In this document: positions 23,627 through 31,244 of the stretch, piece by piece
Layout: the number at the start of each line of letters is the position of its first letter
Numbering within the stretch: the stretch's first letter is position 1
Source of the DNA: Hymenobacter translucens
Lineage (GTDB): Bacteria; Bacteroidota; Bacteroidia; Cytophagales; Hymenobacteraceae
NCBI RefSeq assembly: GCF_020685205.1
Contig: NZ_JAJERB010000010.1
Span: forward strand, 1-64,000
Length of the DNA stretch: 64,000 nucleotides
Direction of reading: 5' to 3'
Notes under the pieces: model-generated
What the model saw: the letters and a program-made list of their open reading frames with translations, nothing else
Databases searched by the model: none
Told to the model about the DNA's origin: nothing
Position numbers and translations under genes: made by a program

Positions 23627-24646
23627 CTACATTTCTATATCCAGCTCAGCGCTGTTGCGGCCTTTTTTCTCGCTGATGTGCTCGGTCTTTTCCTCCCGGC
23701 CGGTATTCGACCGCACCGCTTGCTGCACGGCCTGGAGCATGGTGCTGGCGGCACGCTGCGGCTCAGGGCGCTCCCGGCCCGTGCTCAGCAGATGGTAAGC
23801 GTTGTCGATGGGCTGCCCTTGCTGGGCCCGCCGCTCGACGGTGGCCAGGGAGCGATAAAAGGTTTTGTCGTACTCGCGGCCCTGGGCAATCTGCTGGACC
23901 CGCAGCGGGTCCAGTCGCTCCTCCTTCGTTACCCGCAGGTTGAGGGCCGTGACCCGCTCTGCTATCTTGACTGCGCGGCCGGCATCGCGGCTGGCGTCCC
24001 GCTGCTTCGGCCGCAGCTTTTCGTGGGCCTGGGCGGTATAACCGAACTGCTTTTCAAACTGCCGGCCGGCGGCGGTCTGCCACTTCATCAGGTCAAACCG
24101 GTTGCGGCGTCCTCCGGGGTTGAGCGTTATTTTCTGCTCTGCATCGCGGGCACTCACGATGACGTGAATGTGGGTCTGCAGGCCCGGGCGCTGCTCTCCT
24201 ATCTTGGCCTTGCCGGTGCTCACCTCCGGGTCGGTGCCCCGGTAGCTGCGCTCCCGGTGAATGGTAGCTCCCCAAACCAAATCTTGGCTGCTGAGCTGCC
24301 GCCCGTCCTTAAGCTGAAAGTTGGCCGCGTACAACTCCATTGCCTTCCGCGCATAGGCCTTTAGCTTGTCCTCGTCGTTGCCGATATGGAGCAGCTCTGA
24401 CTCGCTGGGGCTAATCACCAGGGAGTAGAATTTGGCGTCGTCCGCCCGCAATCCCTTGATATTAGAATCAATCTCCTCCCTCAACTCAGCGGCGCTGAGG
24501 CCGTCTCGGTCAGCCCCAAAAAACGAGGCTTCCTCCCCATCCCGGCCGGCTTCCTGCTTCAAATAATTGAGCGTTTGTGCGCTGCTCCCGCTGTTATTAT
24601 AGGCGGCTTTCCCGTGCGTAGCGGGGTTAATTAGCTTGACGTACAT
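23627..24646 (-). CDS. mobB: MobB-type relaxase (DUF5712-like)
   Basis: 339 residues. The N-terminal 230 residues fit the relaxase family of Bacteroidota mobile elements: early catalytic-candidate Tyr residues (Y16, Y28 in NYLK), SLVISPSESEL, WGATIHRERSYRGTD with H130, and H159-I-H161-VIVSARD, the metal-binding histidines of the HUH-like site. The protein nicks oriT and pilots the strand. It starts 6 bp after the BfmA/BtgA gene stop, typical of the mob pair, and is followed by the coupling protein. The helical C-terminus (about 230-339) is basic and probably contacts DNA or the coupling protein. Which Tyr is the nucleophile cannot be decided by eye. Confidence 0.85.
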   Translation of the reverse strand: MYVKLINPATHGKAAYNNSGSSAQTLNYLKQEAGRDGEEASFFGADRDGLSAAELREEIDSNIKGLRADDAKFYSLVISPSESELLHIGNDEDKLKAYARKAMELYAANFQLKDGRQLSSQDLVWGATIHRERSYRGTDPEVSTGKAKIGEQRPGLQTHIHVIVSARDAEQKITLNPGGRRNRFDLMKWQTAAGRQFEKQFGYTAQAHEKLRPKQRDASRDAGRAVKIAERVTALNLRVTKEERLDPLRVQQIAQGREYDKTFYRSLATVERRAQQGQPIDNAYHLLSTGRERPEPQRAASTMLQAVQQAVRSNTGREEKTEHISEKKGRNSAELDIEM

Positions 24647-24652
24647 GGGCTG

Positions 24653-25180
24653 TTACTGGCTCAGAGTAGCGGCAGTTTTGCCCATTTGCACCTCGGAATT
24701 TAGCTTGCCCGGCCCCTCCTTTTGCACCGTGGTTAAGGCCTCATTTACCTGCCGGTCTATCATATCTTCGTTCTGCGTCCGGAGCTTTTTAAGCCCCTCT
24801 CGCTGCTCGTTTAGCTGCGCTTCGCTAAGGCCGCTGAGCTGCTGCGTCAGGTTGTTTACCAAGATTTCATTCAGGCGCAGCACGCGCTCTAACGTCACGC
24901 GGCTGCGCAGCATCTCTGCCAGCATCGGCATCAATAGGCTCCGCTCCTCTTCCTGCAAATAGCCAAACACGCGGTCCCCTAGTTTTTTCACCTGCTGCAT
25001 AATCAGCTGGCCCTCGCGGGCTACGTCTTCCACCGGGTGCAATCCGCGCTCCGCGAAGTAGCGAATGGCTGCTCCCGTGTAATCAGCCTGGCTTATCTGC
25101 AGCCGTTTAGCCTCTTTACTGAGCAAATGGTGGGTATCGGCAGGGACATTGACACTCTTCGTTCCGGGGTTCGTGGGCAT
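24653..25180 (-). CDS. BfmA/BtgA-family mobilisation accessory protein
   Basis: 175 residues. The N-terminal part (KSVNVPADTHHLLSKEAKRLQISQADYTGAAIRYFAERGLHP) is a ribbon-helix-helix-like DNA-binding segment, followed by QVKKLGDRVFGYLQEEERSLLMPMLAEML, both characteristic of BfmA/BtgA mobilisation proteins. These bind oriT and help the relaxase. The C-terminal half is coiled-coil-like. It is the first gene of the mob operon. An iteron-like site (25186-25207), a 40-bp hairpin and an 11-bp-period array lie just upstream. Confidence 0.85.
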   Translation of the reverse strand: MPTNPGTKSVNVPADTHHLLSKEAKRLQISQADYTGAAIRYFAERGLHPVEDVAREGQLIMQQVKKLGDRVFGYLQEEERSLLMPMLAEMLRSRVTLERVLRLNEILVNNLTQQLSGLSEAQLNEQREGLKKLRTQNEDMIDRQVNEALTTVQKEGPGKLNSEVQMGKTAATLSQ

Positions 25181-25185
25181 CGGCT

Positions 25186-25207
25186 AAAAACTAAGCTTTG
25201 GGCAGCT
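25186..25207 (+). promoter_or_regulatory. Iteron-like site beside the mob operon start
   Basis: A 22-bp segment with CTAAGCTTTGGGCAG matches iteron 2 of oriV (7747-7768) at 18 of 22 positions. It lies immediately upstream of the BfmA/BtgA start codon. The replication initiator could bind here and repress or regulate mobilisation; chance similarity is not excluded. Confidence 0.4.
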
Positions 25208-25284
25208 CTCATAGGTTATTCTAGTCTTGCTAATCAGACAGTTATGAAGTCAAACCTACAAGTTTCAGCTCTGCTGAATCACAA

Positions 25285-25324
25285 GTAACACAATTACAGA
25301 GGTTTAGCCTCTTAATTGTGTTAC
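25285..25324. other. 40-bp inverted repeat, candidate oriT or regulatory hairpin
   Basis: GTAACACAATTA and its exact complement form the outer stem, continued by AGAGG/CCTCT with one bulged base and a 5-nt loop TTTAG. There is no T-run, so it is not a typical terminator. Its place upstream of the relaxase operon, beside a repeat array, fits an origin-of-transfer structure. Confidence 0.5.
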
Positions 25325-25352
25325 TCTTCTTGCTAAGCAAACTACACGAACT

Positions 25353-25393
25353 ATTCAGAAGCATTTTAGAATACTTTCAGAACTGTTTCAGAA
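25353..25393 (+). repeat. Direct-repeat array, 11-bp period (mob side)
   Basis: Four 8-bp units (ATTCAGAA, TTTTAGAA, TTTCAGAA, TTTCAGAA) begin at 25353, 25364, 25375 and 25386, exactly 11 bp apart. The same unit and period occur upstream of the tra operon at 47210-47283. They would place bound proteins on one face of the DNA. Confidence 0.75.
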
Positions 25394-25595
25394 CCCCGGA
25401 TACGTATCGTCTGGGGGATTAGGTTGGCTTTATTATTCTATCGGGCCCATCTACAGGTCCCAGTTACTCCTCCCCAACCTGCATATCTGACTTACACCCC
25501 TCACTTCTTCCACCTACCTAACTTCTATCGCCAACCCCTCGCTTGCCTTGGCAATCTTGCCTGGTAGCTCTAACAGTAAGCTTTTCCTATTTATT

Positions 25596-25940
25596 TTACT
25601 ACTTTACAACATTACAACTTTACAACTAAAAAAGTAGTCCTCACCATCACGACAAACCCAACTCCCCCCTCTTGCCCTTATTTGAATTACGACTTTACTA
25701 CATTACTACTTTACGACCAAACTAGATTTAACTCAATTTGACTACGTTACTACTTTACGACAATGCAACTTTACGACAATCTGAGAATCGCAAAACAAGA
25801 CAATTACACCGCATTACTACTTTACGACAAGTATATTTTGCAACAAGTAGTAAATACAACTTGTTATTTTTAATACTTTACTACATATTTTTATTACAAC
25901 TTAACAACTTTACAACAAGGCGACTTTACTACTTTACGAC
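25596..25940 (+). repeat. Centromere-like repeats (parS candidate) upstream of parA
   Basis: TTACTACTTTACGAC occurs in direct orientation at 25703, 25747, 25814 and 25926, with a near copy (ending ACAAC) at 25596 and many partial copies of ACTTTACGAC or TTACTAC between, e.g. 25687-25701 and 25767-25777. The whole 25181-26018 interval has no gene; its left part holds the mob regulatory elements and its right part this AT-rich array. Its place just upstream of parA suggests the partition site and/or parA operator. Confidence 0.7.
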
Positions 25941-26018
25941 ATTTGCTATTACATTTGCTTCATCTCCGGCCTGACCACCTGGAGGCATCCTCGCCAACAT
26001 CCCTTAACCAGTTACCCT

Positions 26019-26807
26019 ATGTCGAAAGTCATCAGCTTTGCCACCCAAAAAGGCGGCTCTGGCAAGTCTACTCTGGCCCTTGTCCTGGCGGCTCCCTTGG
26101 CTACCGAGTACGGCTTGAAAATCGCCATCCTCGATTGTGACTACCAGCAAAGCATCGTTAAAACCCGGAAGCAGCTGGACGAGCCTAGCCTGGCCATCCT
26201 TCAGGAAACGGACCCCACGGCTGCCTATCCCTACGATGTGTTCCCAATGGCGCTGAAAAGCATCTTTGACTTCATTGACAACCCGGAGAACGACTACGAC
26301 CTAATCATCATCGACATTCCCGGCCGGGCCGACGGGGAGGACGTTTTCAACGCGCTCACGGGCTGCGACGCGGTGATTGTGCCGCTGGTATCGGATTACC
26401 TGGACCGCGCCTCTACGGCTGAATTCATGGGCATCCTTGAAGCCCTTAAGAAAGCCGCTGACAAGGCGGACGTGGATTTCCAATACTTCGGCCTCGCCAC
26501 CAAGCGAATTGCCGGGCGGCGAGAGGAGAAAGAGATGGACGACTACATTGACGAGTTGGGCTTGTCGCGCTTTCAGTCCTACCTCAGCCACCGCATGGCT
26601 TATACCCGCGCCTCGACGCTGCATAGCCTCCTCACTCCGGCGTTCCGCAACTATGCTGGGGGTACCAAAGACAGCTCAGAGGAAATCCGGCGCGTGTGCG
26701 ACGAGCTGATAGAGAAGCTGGACCTGCCCAAGCGTAAAGTTGAAGAAGTAGCCGCTGAGCTGGAAGAAGCAACCGATACCACCATCTCCCCAACCGAAAC
26801 CAAGTAA
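26019..26807 (+). CDS. parA: ParA-family partition ATPase
   Basis: 262 residues. Deviant Walker A ATQKGGSGKST at residues 8-18 with the signature lysine, Walker A' ILDCDYQQS, Walker B-type DLIIIDIPGRA at about 92-102, and a C-terminal helical extension. There is no N-terminal HTH, so this is the small type Ib-like class, in which the partner protein, not ParA, represses the operon. The ATPase forms dynamic patterns on the nucleoid to segregate plasmid copies. Its stop overlaps the start of the next gene by one base. It is preceded by the repeat array 25596-25940. Confidence 0.9.
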   Translation: MSKVISFATQKGGSGKSTLALVLAAPLATEYGLKIAILDCDYQQSIVKTRKQLDEPSLAILQETDPTAAYPYDVFPMALKSIFDFIDNPENDYDLIIIDIPGRADGEDVFNALTGCDAVIVPLVSDYLDRASTAEFMGILEALKKAADKADVDFQYFGLATKRIAGRREEKEMDDYIDELGLSRFQSYLSHRMAYTRASTLHSLLTPAFRNYAGGTKDSSEEIRRVCDELIEKLDLPKRKVEEVAAELEEATDTTISPTETK

Positions 26808-27370
26808 TGGCAAAGTCTCCATTTGTAAAGGCAAAAATCGAAGCCCCCCGGAAGCGCATCCCGGTTGATGAAGCACTACGGGCAGAAGCTCGTGCCGGAA
26901 TGGGAGGGGAGCAAACCAGACTGGAGGCTGAAGTAAAAGCACCTGCTCCGGCTGCGCCCGCTCCAAGGGAAGAAGTAGCCGCGCCCGCTGCGGTAGTAGC
27001 TCCTGAGCCAACGCCAGTATCTGCGCCTGCACCTGCAATTCAATCTACACCTGAGTCAACGCCAGCCCCCACCATTGAGCAGCCTGTAGCCGCTGCGGCA
27101 CCTGCGGCACCTGCGGCACCGTTTGTGGCTCCGGCTCCAACCGAGCGCCGCCCTCGCGGGCGCAAGCCTGCGGCAGCAGACGCAGAGCCAGCAGGCGAGC
27201 TAAAAGGGGTACGGATTGCGGAATCTGTCTGGTCTGAGATTCGCAAGATTATCGTTCAGCTACCCAAAGGGCCGGATATGCCCACCAACATCATCGGCTA
27301 CATACACGCAGCCCACCGGCACTACGAAGCACACCTTCGCAAGCAGGGAAAGCTACCCGCGGGCAACTAA
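26807..27370 (+). CDS. ParB-like partner / DUF3408-like DNA-binding protein
   Basis: 187 residues. N-terminal 40 residues charged; about 45-125 is a low-complexity Ala/Pro linker; the C-terminal 55 residues (GVRIAESVWSEIRKIIVQL...NIIGYIHAAHRHYEAHLRKQ) fit the DUF3408/TraB-type C-terminus or a ribbon-helix-helix domain, in which the strand GVRIAES and two helices bind DNA. In Bacteroides conjugative elements, ParA-like TraA and DUF3408 TraB are adjacent in the same way. It probably binds the upstream TTACTACTTTACGAC array. Translationally coupled to parA. The long linker is unusual and may spread the protein complex. Confidence 0.7.
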   Translation: MAKSPFVKAKIEAPRKRIPVDEALRAEARAGMGGEQTRLEAEVKAPAPAAPAPREEVAAPAAVVAPEPTPVSAPAPAIQSTPESTPAPTIEQPVAAAAPAAPAAPFVAPAPTERRPRGRKPAAADAEPAGELKGVRIAESVWSEIRKIIVQLPKGPDMPTNIIGYIHAAHRHYEAHLRKQGKLPAGN

Positions 27371-27464
27371 GTCAGATTACAAGCTGGTTGAGGGAATGGC
27401 CGGTTTGGTTGCCGGCATTTCGCATATCATGCATATCTCGCGAGGCGGTTTCAAATGAACAAGG

Positions 27465-27491
27465 AAGGGCAGCCAAGTACGGGCTGCCCTT
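27465..27491 (+). terminator. Terminator after the par operon
   Basis: AAGGGCAGCC and GGGCTGCCCTT form a stem around a 6-nt loop, followed by ATGTTTT. It lies 95 bp after the DUF3408-like stop. The surrounding 27371-27564 contains no gene. Confidence 0.6.
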
Positions 27492-27564
27492 ATGTTTTGG
27501 GCGGTAGGGAACAAAAGATATAAAGTAGATGAGGGCGTCACATCATAAGCGGCTGAACACGTAC

Positions 27565-28506
27565 TTAATTGTCAAACCAGGGGTGACCAATATAGCATTG
27601 TGGCATCTTCGCTTTAAAGGCTTTGAGTTCAGTCTTCGTGTTATCCTTACGCTTTTCCTCATCACTCTTGAATAGATTAGAGAGAGTATTTGGGCTTGAA
27701 ATGACATTCTGGATGTCAATATCCCAGATGAATAGAAAATTGAGCTTAGGTAACTTAAGCAATGGGCTAATATCAGAAATAGATGTACCTCTAATACTAA
27801 TCTGCTCTAAATCAATCAAATTCTTAGTAAATTTTAAATCCCCAATTCTAGACTTTTCAATTGAAAGTTTTTTAAGCCTCACAAATGATGAAAGTATCGA
27901 CACTTTATTAATATCGTCAATATTCTCTATACTTAAATCCTCAAGTGTTTTAGGCAGTTTGTCCAGAAAGCCCATTTCGAACTTTTGATTTGACCCTGTA
28001 AACGTAAACCTCTTCAAGTTGCGCAGCTGTTTCCTAAGCTTGAAACTGTCTACAGTAGCTCTCACTAAACCAAGACTAGACAGCTCTTGCAATGAAGCAA
28101 TAGTCTCAAAAGACTTTATATTAGCATCAAGTATATTTAACATTATCAATCCCTTGCATTGAGCTAAAGGTTCTAAGTTGAGTTCCTTATTTGTAGTTAC
28201 AAAAAGGGTATTCAATGTTCCCAAACTGACGGCAAAACCTAAGTCCACTAATGAGTTAGACTTAATAGTAACCTTAACTAATTGTTGACAAGCAGCCAGT
28301 TCAACAAATGACTTAACTGAGTCGGATTCAATTACCAACTCATTCAAGTCAGTCATAGAACTTAAAAAGCTCAAGTTAATCAAGTTTTTATTTTTGATTA
28401 TCAGCTTTTTAAGTCCCCTAAGAGCATAAAGAGGAGAGAAGTCCTTTACACCCTCCTTAAACAGGAGAACGTCGTCTTGGCCTGGTACAGTGTCAGTAAG
28501 CTCCAA
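27565..28506 (-). CDS. Leucine-rich-repeat protein, probably 5'-truncated by an IS
   Basis: At least 313 residues of tandem short LRRs, about 22 residues each, of the form LxxLxxLxIxxxxIxDLxxL (e.g. LKKLSIEKSRIGDLKFTKNL, LEQISIRGTSISDISPLLKL), similar to internalin/BspA-like repeats without a signal peptide. The gene is far more AT-rich than its surroundings. The only start is a TTG at 28506; the frame stays open to 28527, where the IS3-family element begins, so the true N-terminus has been lost and any expression would depend on the IS. Such LRR proteins bind other proteins and are found in polymorphic immunity or defence contexts. The C-terminal 30 residues are basic and non-repetitive. Confidence 0.65.
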   Translation of the reverse strand: MELTDTVPGQDDVLLFKEGVKDFSPLYALRGLKKLIIKNKNLINLSFLSSMTDLNELVIESDSVKSFVELAACQQLVKVTIKSNSLVDLGFAVSLGTLNTLFVTTNKELNLEPLAQCKGLIMLNILDANIKSFETIASLQELSSLGLVRATVDSFKLRKQLRNLKRFTFTGSNQKFEMGFLDKLPKTLEDLSIENIDDINKVSILSSFVRLKKLSIEKSRIGDLKFTKNLIDLEQISIRGTSISDISPLLKLPKLNFLFIWDIDIQNVISSPNTLSNLFKSDEEKRKDNTKTELKAFKAKMPQCYIGHPWFDN

Positions 28507-28540
28507 ATCTGGTATTGACAGTACAGATGAGGTGGTCCGA

Positions 28541-29440
28541 TTACGCTGGACAGTTTAGGGCATTAAGTTGAAGAAGCTGTTGGTGAGCGTGATACGGGGT
28601 CTGGTAGTCGATGCTGGAATGCAGGCGCTCGTAATTGTAGTAGTCAAAATAGTCGGCGACGCTGGCTTGGGCGTCAGCCAGGTCGGTAAAAACGGGCCGC
28701 TCACGCACTTCGAGCACTTCGGTTTTGAGGCGCGACCAGAGGCTTTCGGCCTGCGCATTATCGTAGCAGTCGCCGCGGCGGCTTTGCGAGCGCAGCGCCT
28801 TCTGGTCGTGCAGCAGCTTGCGATAGGCATTGCCGCAGTACTGCCCGCCGCGGTCGGAATGCACGAGTAGGCCCGGCGTGGGCGGCTGGGCCCAAAAAGC
28901 GCGCTGCAAGGCCGTGATAATCAGCTCTTCGGGCATGGTGGCCATCACGTGCCAGCCCACTACCTGCTTGCTTGCCCTATCCTGAAAGGCGCACAGGTAG
29001 GCCCAGTCCCCGTTGGCGAGGGGCAAGTAGGTGATATCACTGACCCATACCTGGTTAGCCTGCGTTGGTTTAGGCTGGTCCAGCAGGCGGTTGGGGGCGC
29101 AGCGCAGCCCGTGGGTGGAGTCGGTCGTGCGGGGCGTAAAGGCCTTGGGTTGCAGCGCATACAGGCCTCGGCGGCGCATGGCCGTGCGCAGGCGCTGCCG
29201 TCCGACGCGGTAGCCCTTGCGGCGCAGTTCGACGCACAGCCGCCGCGTACCATAGCAGCGCTTATGCACGCCAAATACCTTGACCAGTGCCGTTTCCCAA
29301 GCTGGCTCTAGCTGTGCTACTACCTGCTGTTGAGCTTGTTGCCACGCATAGTAACCGCTGGCCGGCACCGCCATCAGCTGGCAGAGCAGCCGCACGGGAT
29401 AGTGGTCCCGCTGCGCCTCAATAAAGCGGTAACGGCTCAC
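28541..29440 (-). CDS. IS3-family transposase OrfB (DDE integrase core)
   Basis: 299 residues. HTH_21-like N-terminus (CYGTRRLCVELRRKGYRVGRQRLRTAMRRRGL) and an integrase core with D in VWVSDITYLP, D in LVHSDRGGQY and E in NAQAESLWSRLKTE, the complete DDE triad, then the YNYERLHSSIDYQTP motif. It catalyses IS transposition, normally as an OrfAB fusion made by frameshifting. Here orfB also has its own ATG that overlaps the orfA stop (ATGA). Appears intact. Confidence 0.95.
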   Translation of the reverse strand: MSRYRFIEAQRDHYPVRLLCQLMAVPASGYYAWQQAQQQVVAQLEPAWETALVKVFGVHKRCYGTRRLCVELRRKGYRVGRQRLRTAMRRRGLYALQPKAFTPRTTDSTHGLRCAPNRLLDQPKPTQANQVWVSDITYLPLANGDWAYLCAFQDRASKQVVGWHVMATMPEELIITALQRAFWAQPPTPGLLVHSDRGGQYCGNAYRKLLHDQKALRSQSRRGDCYDNAQAESLWSRLKTEVLEVRERPVFTDLADAQASVADYFDYYNYERLHSSIDYQTPYHAHQQLLQLNALNCPA

Positions 29441-29745
29441 TGGTCCGGTGTCTGTGAAAAGATGGCGATGGCTTTTTTTAAAATTTCCAACTCCTGCGCC
29501 TGCCGCCGGTTAGCAGCCCGCAGCTGGCGCAACTCGGCGGCCGTGGCCGGGTCGAGTTCTGCGCCTCGGGCGGCAGCCACCGGCGTAAGAGCCTCTTTTT
29601 GCCACTTATAAATGCGTTTAGGGTCGATATTGAGGGCGCGCGCCGCAGCTTGCGTCGAGCGGCTCTGCTCAGCTAGACGCAGGGCTTCGGCTCGGAAGGC
29701 GGCATCGTAGCGCCGACGTTTGGCAGGTGGAGGACTGTCTTTCAT
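29437..29745 (-). CDS. IS3-family transposase OrfA (HTH)
   Basis: 102 residues. An HTH of the transposase-8 type (YDAAFRAEALRLAEQSRSTQAAARALNIDPKRIYKWQKE) is followed by a leucine-zipper-like helix (LRQLRAANRRQAQELEILKKAIAIFS) that mediates multimerisation with OrfB. It binds the IS ends. The stop overlaps the orfB start by 4 bp. Confidence 0.95.
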   Translation of the reverse strand: MKDSPPPAKRRRYDAAFRAEALRLAEQSRSTQAAARALNIDPKRIYKWQKEALTPVAAARGAELDPATAAELRQLRAANRRQAQELEILKKAIAIFSQTPDQ

Positions 29746-29822
29746 GACGTGCGAAAGGTAAGACCCTATTCTGTCCAGAATTATCCGACCACCTCAGGAG
29801 GAGCTATTGCTGAAAAAGCTGA

Positions 29823-30110
29823 TTAGAGTAAGAGGGAGAACTGCCCGCCCTGCTCCTCGCAGATGCGGCGTAAACCTTCGCGGGCAATTTGCCGGGTGGC
29901 TTTTACTAGCTTCAGCAGGTCTTCGTAGGCGGCCGGCGTATCAATTTCCATTTCAAGCCGCTGGGCTACTTCCTCTGTCAGCACTTCGCTGTTAATCCCT
30001 TTATCAAGCTGCTGCATCTGCACCTCCACATCGGCAATGGCGGCAATAACTTGGTTGCGGTACTGGTTCCATGCCGGGCTTTGGATAGTCGGGGCTTCGC
30101 TGGCTTTCAT
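29823..30110 (-). CDS. Hypothetical small helical protein
   Basis: 95 residues, almost all helical with heptad-like hydrophobic spacing (NQVIAAIADVEVQMQQLDKGINSEVLTEEVAQRLEMEI), no signal peptide. No family recognised. It follows ardC by 93 bp in the same direction and may be in the same transcription unit. Its 3' end is only 27 bp from the right end of the IS. Confidence 0.6.
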   Translation of the reverse strand: MKASEAPTIQSPAWNQYRNQVIAAIADVEVQMQQLDKGINSEVLTEEVAQRLEMEIDTPAAYEDLLKLVKATRQIAREGLRRICEEQGGQFSLLL

Positions 30111-30203
30111 GGCTTATAAAAAGTGAGAGTTTAAGGCTAGGAGCTAGGGGTAGGACTAGGCTAGGGGGTAGCAGCTTTGTCGCTGCTACCCCTGCCGGGT
30201 ATG

Positions 30204-31244
30204 CTACACTGGCTGCAGCCAGCTTAGCTCAGCGGCCAAAAATTCACGGTCGGTGTCGTCGAGAATTGTAGCGGGCTTACCTGCCTCGGTCTCCGCTGCC
30301 GGCGTGGATTCCGTAGCCGACGTGGGCTGCTCTTCGGTATCTCCCTCAGGCTCTTCAGTCGTGCCGAGAATCATCCGGGCGGCGGCTTGGGCTTTGCTGG
30401 CAGCTTTTACCACTAGCTGTTTGTCATTTTTCAGCCGCTCCAGCCAGCTTTGAATGTAGGCTACGGCGTTTTCTTCGGTCTGCTCGGTGACAATGCCAGC
30501 GGCTGCGCTCAGGAACGAAGCGCCCATTTCGGCGGTCAGCTCCTCACGGGCATAGCTGATGCTCTGTTTTCCGTCACCGGCGGTCAGGTCGGCTCGGTCA
30601 AGGCGGGACTTATGGCCGGTGCTGTGGGTCAGCTCGTGGAATAGGGTTTGATAGTATCCCTCCGACGTGGTAAAGGTCTCGGGCTTGGGCATGTTCACAA
30701 AGTCCAGCGAAGGGGAGTAGTAGGCGCGCTGGTGCAAGTGCTGGATGGTGGGCTTGCCGTCCCACGCCTCTACAATGCCTTCGGCAACTTCGCTAGGGGT
30801 AAATTCCTGCTTGGGTACTTCGGGCAGGTTGAACTCGATGCCTTCAATATCTTCCACTGAAAACACAGTGTAATACTTCAAAAAGGGCATTTTCTCCTCC
30901 TTGCCGGTTTCCTTGTTCTCGCGCTTGCTGATGTTGTAGTAAACAACCTGATGGCCTTTAGCCCCTTTGCGCACGTTGCCGCCCAACGCCAGCGCCTGCT
31001 TGAAAGTCATGAAAAACGGCAAAGCCCCGCTAAAGTGCAGCAAAAACAAGTTGATGCCGCTGTATACCCGGCCGGTGGTGTAGTTGCGGGGAAGGCCGTA
31101 AACCGCGTTCCACGGTTTGCGCCACGGAATGATACCACCCTCCAGAGCCGAGATAATCCGGTCCGTCACAATCTGGTACACGTCGGGACGGTTAGTGGTC
31201 GCTTTGGCGGCTTTCTTAGCGGAAGGCTTGCTGGTCTTTTTCAT
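30204..31244 (-). CDS. ardC: ArdC-like antirestriction protein (ssDNA-binding plus zincin)
   Basis: 346 residues from the ATG at 31244; in-frame codons upstream are part of leader C. The N-terminal 130 residues match the ArdC ssDNA-binding domain (DUF1738): IVTDRIISALEGGIIPWRKPW, RVYSGINLFLL, MTFKQALALGGNVRKGAKGHQVVYY. The C-terminal part has a zincin motif, H203-E-L-T-H207-STGH, and a downstream REELTAEMGASFL helix with the third-ligand Glu. ArdC proteins protect incoming ssDNA plasmids from restriction, notably type I systems. The last 60 residues are an acidic low-complexity tail. It is expressed from a leader shared with two other minus-strand plasmid genes. Confidence 0.85.
   Translation of the reverse strand: MKKTSKPSAKKAAKATTNRPDVYQIVTDRIISALEGGIIPWRKPWNAVYGLPRNYTTGRVYSGINLFLLHFSGALPFFMTFKQALALGGNVRKGAKGHQVVYYNISKRENKETGKEEKMPFLKYYTVFSVEDIEGIEFNLPEVPKQEFTPSEVAEGIVEAWDGKPTIQHLHQRAYYSPSLDFVNMPKPETFTTSEGYYQTLFHELTHSTGHKSRLDRADLTAGDGKQSISYAREELTAEMGASFLSAAAGIVTEQTEENAVAYIQSWLERLKNDKQLVVKAASKAQAAARMILGTTEEPEGDTEEQPTSATESTPAAETEAGKPATILDDTDREFLAAELSWLQPV

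Larger units (their letters stand above)
28528..29796 (-). mobile_element. IS3-family insertion sequence (about 1.27 kb)
   Basis: Terminal inverted repeats begin TGAGGTGGTC and continue to CTGGACAG at about 25 bp, with four mismatches between ends. Inside are orfA and orfB overlapping by 4 bp. No clear target duplication is present: the flanks read CAGTACAGA on the left and GGAGGAGCT on the right. The remainder of the interrupted LRR gene is absent on the far side. This suggests an adjacent deletion after insertion. Confidence 0.9.

Noticed and set aside
27623..27988. Plus-strand 121-codon frame opposite the LRR gene
   Set aside because: Shadow of the AT-rich LRR repeats; hydrophobic Ser/Leu runs only.
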